Shown in pieces: positions 8,881-15,968 of a stretch of 51,316 bases of DNA. The DNA comes from Thiothrix sp. (GTDB lineage: Bacteria > Pseudomonadota > Gammaproteobacteria > Thiotrichales > Thiotrichaceae): contig JAGRJD010000067.1 of NCBI GenBank assembly GCA_020442915.1, positions 1-51,316 on the forward strand, given 5' to 3'. The stretch's first letter is position 1; each line of letters begins with the position of its first letter. The notes under the pieces are model-generated. The model made no database searches. It was not told where the DNA came from and was given only the letters and a program-made list of their open reading frames with translations. The position numbers and the translations under genes were made by a program.

Positions 8881-9807
8881 TCACGCGTTACCCACGCGCC
8901 CCGGTGCCAGCTCACGTACCACCCGGAATCCCAGGTTGGTGTCCATTTCATCCAGAAAGCGCTTTTTGCGGGCCGCACTGCGGGCCAGGGCTGCCGGGTC
9001 GAACCATGAGCCGCCCTTGGTGACGTACCAGTAGGGATCAGCGTCCAGGGAGGGGCTACCATCGCGATTGGCATTCCGGTGTGAGCGGGTCCAGTGGCTG
9101 CCGGTGAATTCCCAGACATTGCCATGCATGTCATGCAGGCCCCAGGCATTGGGGGAGCGCAGGCCGGCTTCACTGGCCTTGATGGATGGGATACAGCGCG
9201 GCAGGTACCAGCGTCGTCTGGTGGTGTCCCGTGCTGCTTGCGGGTAGGGGAACAGGGGGTTGAAATGCACTTCGCGGCAGCTGATTTCCTCGCCGTGATA
9301 AAACGGCGTGCTGGTACCGGCACGGGCCGCGTATTCCCACTCGGCCTCGGTCGGCAGCCGGTAATGCTGGCCGCTTTGTTCGCTCAGCCACTCCAGATAC
9401 AGCTTTGTGTCTTCCATGCGCACATTGATGACCGGATAGCGCCCCTTGTGCCAGATCAGCTCTGGCCGCAGGAACCATTCAGTGTCCTGCCGGAAGCGCT
9501 CGAATTCCTCGGTCAGTACCGGGTAAGTCCCGATGGCAAAGGCATGCCGGATGATGCAGGTATGGCGTGGTGCTTCCAGCGGCTGGTGGCCGGATTCGTC
9601 CGGGTGGGAGCCCATTTCAAAGCGTCCGGGCGGGATGATGGCCAGCTCCGGTCCTTCGGTTCCGTTGTGAAGCGGATCACGGAAACCGACCGGCAGTCCG
9701 GCTGCAGCAGCGGTTTCAGCCTGGAGCTGGCGGACCTGCAGGGTGTCCAGTTCATCCACAAAATGCAGGCGTGATTCGGGGTTCAGGGATTCGATGGCTG
9801 CTGTCAT
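8881..9807 (-). CDS. SUMF1/FGE-fold protein without the FGE cysteine pair
   Basis: 308 aa, ATG at 9807. The formylglycine-generating-enzyme fold is recognised from IIPPGRFEMGS, LPTEAEWEYAARAG, WGLHDMHGNVWEFT and GGSWFD, in family order. The C-terminal segment that carries the two copper-binding cysteines in true FGE has none here, so formylglycine formation is unlikely; EgtB-like or non-enzymatic roles share the same fold. No sulfatase or histidine-methyltransferase gene is adjacent. Gene-level function is unknown. Confidence 0.78.
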   Translation of the reverse strand: MTAAIESLNPESRLHFVDELDTLQVRQLQAETAAAAGLPVGFRDPLHNGTEGPELAIIPPGRFEMGSHPDESGHQPLEAPRHTCIIRHAFAIGTYPVLTEEFERFRQDTEWFLRPELIWHKGRYPVINVRMEDTKLYLEWLSEQSGQHYRLPTEAEWEYAARAGTSTPFYHGEEISCREVHFNPLFPYPQAARDTTRRRWYLPRCIPSIKASEAGLRSPNAWGLHDMHGNVWEFTGSHWTRSHRNANRDGSPSLDADPYWYVTKGGSWFDPAALARSAARKKRFLDEMDTNLGFRVVRELAPGRVGNA

Positions 9808-10048
9808 GTATATAAGCTTATCCTGATGAACTGGAACCTTTAGATAACATGAAACCCGCCTGCTGTACAAGCAGGCATCAACTCCCCCCTTTTGTCCACA
9901 CTGCCCGGCAGGCAGTTGTGCTTGTCCGGTACCCGCCGGGTACGGTACCGCTTGTCGTCTGGTTTTGGTGTTCGGGTCGGGAAGCGGCTAAGGTTGCCGG
10001 TGAGCAATCACCGACATGGTGAGATGTTCCTCCTCTGGTGGTAGTGGT
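9808..10048 (+). ncRNA. Candidate structured small RNA region
   Basis: The gap between two minus-strand genes contains no supported reading frame but several perfect short stems: GCCTGCT/AGCAGGC (9858-9876), GTACCCG/CGGGTAC (9929-9943), and CGGTGA-GCAA-TCACCG (9998-10013, GNRA-type tetraloop). A strong plus-strand terminator follows at 10049-10087, which implies an independent plus-strand transcript. No convincing sigma-70 promoter was found, so the 5' end is undefined. It matches no RNA family I know; a loose likeness to the SRP RNA apical loop was rejected. Confidence 0.4.
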
Positions 10049-10087
10049 AGCCCCTGCAAGCTATTGGTTTGCAGGGGCTTTTATTTT
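10049..10087 (+). terminator. Strong Rho-independent terminator, plus strand
   Basis: An 11-pair stem, AGCCCCTGCAA with TTGCAGGGGCT around a 9-base loop, is followed by TTTTATTTT. Read on the minus strand there is no T tract after the stem, so it is not primarily the xylB terminator even though it overlaps the xylB stop codon. It therefore terminates a transcript coming from the 9.8-10.0 kb non-coding stretch. Confidence 0.8.
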
Positions 10088-11532
10088 ACGCCACGAATGG
10101 CCGGATAAAGCTGGCGGTAGCACTCCCAGGCATCGGTATAGGCATCCGTCAAAAGGTCGTCCGGCTCCAGCGTGAAGCGGGTGGCAGGGGCGCTGCACAC
10201 CTTCCGTGGATCAGTACCGGTGGCGGCGATCAGGGCCAGCCGGGCGGCCCCGAAAGCAGCCCCGAAATCGCCCTCTGCCGGGATATCGACCGGCAGGTTC
10301 AGGGTATTGGCCAGCACCTGCAACCAGAAGCGCGAGCGCGAGCCGCCACCGACGGCAGTGACGCGGGTGAGCTCGGTTCCGGCAGCCTTGAGGGCCATCA
10401 GGTTGTCGCGAATGGCGAAGGTCACGCCTTCCAGTACCGCCTGAGTGAGTATTTTCTGGTCGCTGTCGTGGCTGAGGCCGACGAAGCTGCCCCGGATGGC
10501 AGCATCATTGTGGGGGGTGCGCTCCCCGGCCAGATAAGGCAGGAAGGTCACGGCGGCGGGGGCTTCGGGCCGGTCGCCCAATGCAGCGGTCAGTTCGGCA
10601 GCGGGTTTGCCTGCGATCCCGGCGAACCAGTTGAGCGAGTCGGTGGCCGAGAGGATCACGCCCATCTGGTGCCAAGTGGCGGGCAGGGCATGGCAGAAGG
10701 TATGCACGGCACTGGCCGGGTTGGGCTGGTAGCTGGCATTGGCGGCAAACAGCACCCCGGAGGTGCCTAAGGAGACGAAGGCGGAACCGGCCCTGACCGT
10801 ACCCATGCCACAGGCCGAGGCGGCATTGTCACCAGCCCCGCCGGCGACCACAGGCTTTCGGAGCAGCCCGAAGTGTTCGGCCAGTTTCGGGCGCAGCTGC
10901 CCGCTGACTGCGGTGCCTTCCACCAGCTCCGGCATCTGGTCAGGATGCATGGCACTGGCTTCCAGCAGTGTGTCCGACCACTGGCGCCGGCCCACATCAA
11001 GCCATGCCGTGCCGGAGGCGTCGGAGAGGTCCGACACCTGCTCTCCGGTCAGCCACAGGCGCACATAATCCTTGGGCAGCAGTACCTTGGCCACGCGGCT
11101 GAACAGGGCGGGTTCATGGTTGTGTACCCAGACCAGCTTGGGGGCGGTGAAGCCGGGAAACACGATATTGCCGGAAATTTCGCGGAAGGCCGGATCAGCA
11201 TCCAGTGTTGCCGCCTCGGCGGCACTGCGGGTATCGTTCCAGAGCATGCAGGGACGCAGCACCTGATCCCGGGCATCCAGCAGTGTGGCCCCGTGCATCT
11301 GGCCTGAGAGGGCGATCCCGCGTACAGCGGCCATGGCGGCAGGGTGCTGCTGTTTCAGAGCGCTCAGGGTGCTGGCGGTGGCATCGATCCAGTGGGCCGG
11401 ATCCTGCTCCGACCAGCCCGGATGCGGGCGCGATACGGTGAGGCCCGCGTGTGCAACTCCGATCACCTGCTGTTCGTCGTCCATCAGTACGGTTTTGACA
11501 CCTGAGGTGCCCAGATCAATGCCCAGATACAT
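10081..11532 (-). CDS. xylB: Xylulokinase
   Basis: 483 aa FGGY-family sugar kinase. DLGTSGVKT (6-14) is the phosphate-binding loop, SGQMHG (76-81) and WNDTR (98-102) match the xylulose-binding surface, and D235 in GGAGDNA is the catalytic base. The enzyme phosphorylates D-xylulose to D-xylulose 5-phosphate for the pentose phosphate pathway. Length matches E. coli XylB (484). No xylose isomerase, xylose transporter or regulator is adjacent, so the natural substrate could be a xylulose made from a pentitol, or a related ketose. Confidence 0.88.
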   Translation of the reverse strand: MYLGIDLGTSGVKTVLMDDEQQVIGVAHAGLTVSRPHPGWSEQDPAHWIDATASTLSALKQQHPAAMAAVRGIALSGQMHGATLLDARDQVLRPCMLWNDTRSAAEAATLDADPAFREISGNIVFPGFTAPKLVWVHNHEPALFSRVAKVLLPKDYVRLWLTGEQVSDLSDASGTAWLDVGRRQWSDTLLEASAMHPDQMPELVEGTAVSGQLRPKLAEHFGLLRKPVVAGGAGDNAASACGMGTVRAGSAFVSLGTSGVLFAANASYQPNPASAVHTFCHALPATWHQMGVILSATDSLNWFAGIAGKPAAELTAALGDRPEAPAAVTFLPYLAGERTPHNDAAIRGSFVGLSHDSDQKILTQAVLEGVTFAIRDNLMALKAAGTELTRVTAVGGGSRSRFWLQVLANTLNLPVDIPAEGDFGAAFGAARLALIAATGTDPRKVCSAPATRFTLEPDDLLTDAYTDAWECYRQLYPAIRGVK

Positions 11533-11626
11533 GAGGCGCTCCTTGTGGCTGGCATCCGGTTACGGTATGCCGCCGGGCGGGGAATGTAAAGCCGGGCTGG
11601 GTGTTTGTGTCAGGGCGGGCGGGCTT

Positions 11627-12049
11627 TCAGAATGCTTTCAGTACCGCCAGCGGCACAATCAGCAGCAGTGCAAGGGCCGGCAGTTCGTTGAATACCCGGA
11701 ACCATTTATGCGAGCGGGTATTGCGCGCTTCCCGGAAGGCCAGCATGAGCCGGTAGCAGTAGTAGTGATAGACCGACAGCCCCAGCAGCAGGGCCAGTTT
11801 GGCATGGAACCAGCCTTTGCCCAGCAGGGCCGGGCTCATGAACAGCAGTACCAGCCCGAACAGCAGGGTCAGGCCCGCACCGAGGGTCATGATGCCGAAC
11901 AGGCGCCGTTCCATGACCTTGAACAGTTCGAAGCTGGCGTGGTTTTCCGGCATGGCATGATAGACATACAGGCGCGGGAGGTAGAACAGGCCGGCAAACC
12001 ACGTCACCATGAAAATGATGTGCAGGGCCTTGACCCACAGATAGGCCAT
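11627..12049 (-). CDS. hemJ: HemJ-type protoporphyrinogen IX oxidase
   Basis: 140 aa, four predicted membrane helices. The start MAYLWVKALHIIFMVTWFAGLFYLPRL (residues 1-27) with H10, the central GWFHAKLALL segment and the C-terminal RVFNELPALALL are characteristic of HemJ (UPF0093). HemJ oxidises protoporphyrinogen IX to protoporphyrin IX in the inner membrane in bacteria lacking HemG/HemY. It sits 4 bases after the thioredoxin gene. The pairing with argC on the other strand is common in pseudomonads. Confidence 0.88.
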   Translation of the reverse strand: MAYLWVKALHIIFMVTWFAGLFYLPRLYVYHAMPENHASFELFKVMERRLFGIMTLGAGLTLLFGLVLLFMSPALLGKGWFHAKLALLLGLSVYHYYCYRLMLAFREARNTRSHKWFRVFNELPALALLLIVPLAVLKAF

Positions 12050-12053
12050 CGGT

Positions 12054-12554
12054 TCAGCTCTTCAGCATGTCAAGAATGCGCTGCCTGAGGGCGGGCATAT
12101 CGAGTTCACCCATTTTCTGCAGGGCAATACGGCCATCCGGTCCGACCAGAAACGAGGTGGGCGTGACCTTGACACCACCGAACTCCTTGCTGATGGTCCC
12201 GGTTTCGTCAAAGACCAGATCCCAGCGCATGTCACGCTGCTGGCGCATGGTTTTGATGGCGCTGACATTGTCGTGTGGCATGGCTACCCCGATGATCTCC
12301 AGTCCCTTGGTGTTCATCTCGTCATACAGCTCGACCAGGTGCGGAATTTCCTTGACACATCCCGGACAGTCGGTGGCCCAGAACACCACCATGTAGGGTG
12401 TGCCCTTGAGGTCGGCGGTATCGATCGGCCTGCCGTCAATGGTCTGGGCCTTGAGTTCCGGAGCGCTCTGGGCACCGTTGGGGGAGAACAGAAAGAACCC
12501 CAGGGCGCCGGCCAGTACGGCGAATACCAGTAAGGCTTTGATATCCAGTTTCAT
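12054..12554 (-). CDS. Membrane-anchored TlpA/ResA-like thioredoxin
   Basis: 166 aa; start at 12554 chosen because it opens directly into an uncleaved signal-anchor (residues 6-23, ALLVFAVLAGALGFFLF). The thioredoxin-fold domain follows, with the active-site motif WATDCPGC (C63, C66) and the cis-Pro loop VTPTSFLVGPDGR. TlpA-like proteins work as periplasmic thiol reductases, often for cytochrome c or copper-site maturation. It is upstream of hemJ in the same direction, which suggests a haem or cytochrome context. Confidence 0.82.
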   Translation of the reverse strand: MKLDIKALLVFAVLAGALGFFLFSPNGAQSAPELKAQTIDGRPIDTADLKGTPYMVVFWATDCPGCVKEIPHLVELYDEMNTKGLEIIGVAMPHDNVSAIKTMRQQRDMRWDLVFDETGTISKEFGGVKVTPTSFLVGPDGRIALQKMGELDMPALRQRILDMLKS

Positions 12555-12627
12555 GTCCAAAACTTGTCTCAACTAAAGGAAGGCGTATTATACAAGGATT
12601 TTGGGTCATGACGGATAAAAGAATACT

Positions 12628-13677
12628 GTGAAAAAGGTTGCTGTGGTGGGAGCCACCGGTTATACCGGGGTAGAGCTGTTGCGGTTGCTGGTGATGCATC
12701 CGGGGGTGGAAATCAGTTGTGTGACTTCACGCTCCAATGATGGTACGCGAGTGGACGAGATGTTTCCCAGCCTGCGCGGCTTTCTGGATCTGCCCTTTAC
12801 CGTGCCGGATGATGGACGGCTGGCGGAGGCCGATGTGGTATTTTTCGCCACGCCCAATGGTGTGGCGATGGATAGCGTACCGGCGCTGCTGAAAGCCGGA
12901 ACACGGGTCATTGACCTGGCCGCCGATTTCCGTATCCGCGATGCCGGGGTCTGGAGCCAGTGGTATGGCATGCAGCATGCCTGTCCGGAGCTGATTGCCG
13001 AAGCGGTATACGGTCTGCCCGAGCTCAACCGTGAGGCCATCCGCACGGCCCGTCTGGTGGCCAATCCGGGCTGTTACCCCACGGCGGTGACCCTGGGCTT
13101 CCTGCCGCTGGTGGAGCGTGGGCTGGTGGAACTCGACAGCCTGATTGCCGATGCCAAGTCCGGGGCCAGCGGGGCCGGACGCAAGGCCAGTGTGGCAAAC
13201 CTTCTGTGTGAGGCCGGGGACAGTTTCAAGGCCTACGGTGTGGCCGGGCACCGGCACCTGCCGGAAATTTCCCAGAACCTGCGCCAGATCAGCGGTGTGG
13301 ATGCGCTGGACCTGGTCTTCGTGCCGCACCTGCTGCCCATGATCCGGGGCATTCATGCCACCTTGTACGCCCGGCTGACGCACGGGTTTCAGGCCATGGA
13401 GCCGGCTGATCTTCAGGCCATTTACGAGCAGCGTTATGCCAGGGAAACCTTTGTGGATGTCCTCCCGCCCGGCTCGCATCCGGAAACCCGCAGCGTGCGC
13501 GGGGCCAACCTGTGCCGCATGGCCGTGCATCGTCCACAGAATGGCCGCCGTGTGGTGGTGCTGTCGGTGATTGACAATCTGGTCAAGGGGGCTGCCGGAC
13601 AGGCGGTACAAAACATGAATCTCATGCTGGGCTTTCAGGAAGAAACCGGGCTGCGTCATCCGGGTCTGCTGCCCTGA
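12628..13677 (+). CDS. argC: N-acetyl-gamma-glutamyl-phosphate reductase
   Basis: 349 aa from GTG; GGATAAAAG lies upstream. [18 protein letters not shown] (4-21) is the NADP-binding start, and C149 in ANPGCYPT is the catalytic cysteine that forms the thioester. The [10 protein letters not shown] motif (near residue 232) is typical of ArgC. It catalyses the third step of arginine synthesis, reducing N-acetylglutamyl phosphate to the semialdehyde. The gene order argC, DUF6776-like, bactofilin, erpA recalls Pseudomonas. Confidence 0.95.
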   Translation: MKKVAVVGATGYTGVELLRLLVMHPGVEISCVTSRSNDGTRVDEMFPSLRGFLDLPFTVPDDGRLAEADVVFFATPNGVAMDSVPALLKAGTRVIDLAADFRIRDAGVWSQWYGMQHACPELIAEAVYGLPELNREAIRTARLVANPGCYPTAVTLGFLPLVERGLVELDSLIADAKSGASGAGRKASVANLLCEAGDSFKAYGVAGHRHLPEISQNLRQISGVDALDLVFVPHLLPMIRGIHATLYARLTHGFQAMEPADLQAIYEQRYARETFVDVLPPGSHPETRSVRGANLCRMAVHRPQNGRRVVVLSVIDNLVKGAAGQAVQNMNLMLGFQEETGLRHPGLLP

Positions 13678-13693
13678 GGGCGGCAGTCGTACC

Positions 13694-14506
13694 TTGAGTC
13701 CGCGTCCGGAATACCGCTTTGAGCAGCGGGGCAGGAATACCCAGGTTCAGTATTATCCGGTCTATGAGCGCAGCCGGTGCCGCTGGTATTTCCTGGCCTT
13801 TGTGGTAGCCGAGGTGGTGGTGGCGGCATGGCTGTTTTTCAGCGGCTACCTGACACCGGCGGATGCCCGTGACGGGTTGCAGGCCATCTCCCTGCGCGGC
13901 AAGCTGGATGAGCAGGGGCGTCAGCTGGAGCGGCAGTCACAGGCGCTGGAGGCGCTGGAAAAGCAGCTGGCTTCCAGCGTGCTTTCCGGCCAGATACAGG
14001 CGACAGCCAATGAAGCGTTGCGCCGCAAGCTGCTGCTGGCCGAGCAGGCGCTGACCGAGGCGCGCCAGCGCCTGCTGCTGTATGAGGATATTCTCTCGCC
14101 CGAAAGTCTGGAGCAGGGACTCGCAATCCAGTACCTTGGCCTCAAGCAGCGTGAGCTGGATGCACAGGGCAATAAACTGGAGCACGGGCGCGAATATCAG
14201 TATCATCTGGTGCTTGCCAATATCCGGGGCAGTGAGTTGGTGGAAGGCCGGGTGGAAATCCGGTTTTCAGGGACGGAAAACGGCCAGCAGAAAAGTTATT
14301 CGCTGCAGGCGCTGCGAGTGGACGAGGGGGCAGAGCAGACTGCAACCAGTAATTTTTCACTCAAATATTATCAGAGCCTGGAGGGCTATCTGCGTCTCCC
14401 GGATGCTTTTTCGCCACAGACGGTGACGGTGGAGCTCATGCCGCAGCAGGGAAAATCCAGGGTTACCCGAAAGTATGACTGGGACAAGCTACTGCTGTCC
14501 CGCTAG
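13694..14506 (+). CDS. DUF6776-type membrane-anchored coiled-coil protein
   Basis: 270 aa from a TTG at 13694; the start is uncertain because no strong ribosome site is visible. One membrane helix is at residues 32-50 (YFLAFVVAEVVVAAWLFF), then a helical coiled-coil segment at about 62-135 rich in E, Q, R and L, then a mixed alpha/beta periplasmic domain. Function is unknown. It is linked to argC, the bactofilin and erpA in many gammaproteobacteria, so a role in cell envelope or cytoskeleton assembly with the bactofilin is a reasonable guess but only that. Confidence 0.75.
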   Translation: MSPRPEYRFEQRGRNTQVQYYPVYERSRCRWYFLAFVVAEVVVAAWLFFSGYLTPADARDGLQAISLRGKLDEQGRQLERQSQALEALEKQLASSVLSGQIQATANEALRRKLLLAEQALTEARQRLLLYEDILSPESLEQGLAIQYLGLKQRELDAQGNKLEHGREYQYHLVLANIRGSELVEGRVEIRFSGTENGQQKSYSLQALRVDEGAEQTATSNFSLKYYQSLEGYLRLPDAFSPQTVTVELMPQQGKSRVTRKYDWDKLLLSR

Positions 14507-14531
14507 TTTATTCAGAGTTAGGAGTTTTCAG

Positions 14532-15023
14532 ATGTTCGGAAAAAGTTCCAAGGCCCCCGCCAGCACGACCAGGCCGGCCACTGCGCCCGTGCCTGCTGCT
14601 GCCGTCAGCAGCGGCCAGGAGCAGAGAAACCGCAGCACCCGGGTGGATACCCAGATCGGGGCGGGTACGACCATTGATGGTGATCTGCAGTTTTCCGGGG
14701 TCCTGAACGTGGAGGGCGTGATCAAGGGTAATATCACGGCCAGCGGGGATGGTGAGACCCTGATCCTGAATGAGCAGGGCCGTATCCAGGGTGAAGTACG
14801 GGTGCCCAGCATGGTGCTCAATGGCTCCATTGAGGGGGATGTGTTCGCCAGCGGCAAGGTGGAGCTGTTTGAAAAGGCCCGTATCAATGGCGATGTTTAC
14901 TACAATCTGCTGGAAATGGCGGTCGGCGCGGAAGTGAACGGCAAGCTGGTACGCCAGAAGCCTGCCGAGTCCCATCAGACCGCAGTAGCCCCGCAGCAGA
15001 CGGCTGCCCATGCCGATTCATGA
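14532..15023 (+). CDS. Bactofilin
   Basis: 163 aa; GGAG sits 8 bases before the ATG at 14532. A disordered Ala/Pro/Ser-rich head (1-38) precedes the bactofilin core: IGAGTTIDGDLQFSGVLNVEG (residues 43-63) then repeats of the I-x-G-x-V pattern forming a right-handed beta helix, ending near residue 140, followed by a Gln/Ala-rich tail. Bactofilins polymerise without nucleotide into filaments attached to the inner membrane and help shape or polarity functions. The upstream coiled-coil membrane protein could be its anchor. Confidence 0.9.
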   Translation: MFGKSSKAPASTTRPATAPVPAAAVSSGQEQRNRSTRVDTQIGAGTTIDGDLQFSGVLNVEGVIKGNITASGDGETLILNEQGRIQGEVRVPSMVLNGSIEGDVFASGKVELFEKARINGDVYYNLLEMAVGAEVNGKLVRQKPAESHQTAVAPQQTAAHADS

Positions 15024-15059
15024 TCAGGCCGGATAATCAGACAGAAATTGCAGCGTTAA

Positions 15060-15089
15060 TTGACCCCGGTGATGGACCGGGGGGATAAT
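15060..15089 (+). promoter_or_regulatory. Candidate erpA promoter
   Basis: TTGACC (15060-15065), an 18-base spacer and GATAAT (15084-15089) form a fair sigma-70 promoter 36 bases upstream of erpA. The spacer holds a CCCCGG/CCGGGG inverted repeat, which could be a regulator site or a weak terminator for the bactofilin transcript. Confidence 0.5.
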
Positions 15090-15125
15090 CTGCCGGAAAC
15101 GATGGTATCAGGAGATACAAGCAAG

Positions 15126-15470
15126 ATGACAGTTGAAACAGCCGACCCTCTGGTCTTTACCGAAGCGGCAGCCCGCAAGGTCAAGGCCCTGATCGAGGAA
15201 GAGGACAACAATGCCCTCAAGTTGCGGGTGTTTGTCAGCGGTGGTGGCTGCTCCGGCTTCCAGTACGGCTTCACCTTTGACGAGAACGAGGAAGAGGGGG
15301 ATACCGTGGTGGAAAAGGAAGGTGTCCGCCTGCTGATTGACCCCATGAGTTTCCAGTACATGGTCGGTGCCGAGATTGACTACACTGAGGGCCTGGAAGG
15401 CGCCCAGTTTGTGATCCGCAATCCAAATGCGACCACGACCTGTGGCTGCGGTTCTTCTTTCAGCCCCTAG
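15126..15470 (+). CDS. erpA: ErpA, A-type iron-sulfur carrier
   Basis: 114 aa; CAGGAGATACAAGCAAG precedes the ATG at 15126, and an upstream in-frame ATG is not supported by a ribosome site. The three cluster-binding cysteines are C42 (GGGCSGF), C106 and C108 (CGCGSS). ErpA delivers [4Fe-4S] clusters to apo-enzymes such as IspG. The acidic central region (ENEEEGD) and flanking genes argue for ErpA over IscA or SufA. A clear terminator follows at 15503-15530. Confidence 0.93.
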   Translation: MTVETADPLVFTEAAARKVKALIEEEDNNALKLRVFVSGGGCSGFQYGFTFDENEEEGDTVVEKEGVRLLIDPMSFQYMVGAEIDYTEGLEGAQFVIRNPNATTTCGCGSSFSP

Positions 15471-15502
15471 CCAGGGCTGGTGATTCCGGAGCCGGCATGA
15501 TA

Positions 15503-15528
15503 AAACCACCTTGTACAGGTGGTTTTTT
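15503..15528 (+). terminator. Rho-independent terminator after erpA
   Basis: AAACCACC-TTGTACA-GGTGGTTTTTT: eight-pair stem, short loop and a run of T, 33 bases after the erpA stop. Confidence 0.85.
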
Positions 15529-15572
15529 ATGGTGATGTCCATGCCTTCCGTTTTTTTCAGTGAGGCGTTTTC

Positions 15573-15920
15573 ATGCGGTTTCTGCCCGGATCGGTCTTCT
15601 GCCTTGGCATGCTGCTGCCCCTGTCCAGCCAGGGTTGTGCCATGATGCCTCCGTCCGGTCCGATTGTGCGCATGATTGTTCAACCCGTGCCGGGGTTGGT
15701 TGCGGAAGGGGAGCACCTGCCACCGGAGCTGCTTGGGCAGCTGCAGGCGCTGGCCGGTCCGACCCGGCTGAGCTACCTGCGTCCCATGGGACAGGGAAGC
15801 CATCTGCTGGGGCTTGATCCGCCTCTGACCCGTGAACAGGGCGGCGAACTGGCTGAGCGCTGGTCCGGACTGGATGCCATCGTGTTTGCCGAACCGGACT
15901 ACCCGCGCCAGCGCCGCTGA
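15573..15920 (+). CDS. Small secreted protein resembling a stand-alone subtilase propeptide (I9-like)
   Basis: 115 aa, GAGGCG before the ATG. Residues 1-22 are a signal peptide; C22 in SSQGC could be a weak lipobox. The C-terminal half contains a GSHLLGLDPPL stretch and ends VFAEPDYPR, the same pattern as the propeptide of the next gene (GAHVLKLPHPM, then YVEPDYRR). It precedes the protease by 48 bases in the same direction. The likely role is an external folding helper or inhibitor of that protease; this is inferred from similarity and position, and I know no name for it. Confidence 0.68.
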   Translation: MRFLPGSVFCLGMLLPLSSQGCAMMPPSGPIVRMIVQPVPGLVAEGEHLPPELLGQLQALAGPTRLSYLRPMGQGSHLLGLDPPLTREQGGELAERWSGLDAIVFAEPDYPRQRR

Positions 15921-15968
15921 GAACGGACGGACCGTAACGGTAATACCCGGATACCAGGGAGAAAAGGT

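Noticed and set aside
7572..9323. 583-codon minus-strand frame
   Set aside because: Runs antisense over paaY and paaX and out of frame with the SUMF1 gene.
9961..10020. Likeness to the SRP RNA apical loop (GGGAAGCGGC)
   Set aside because: The conserved symmetric loop and partner strand of SRP RNA are missing; only a short chance match remains.
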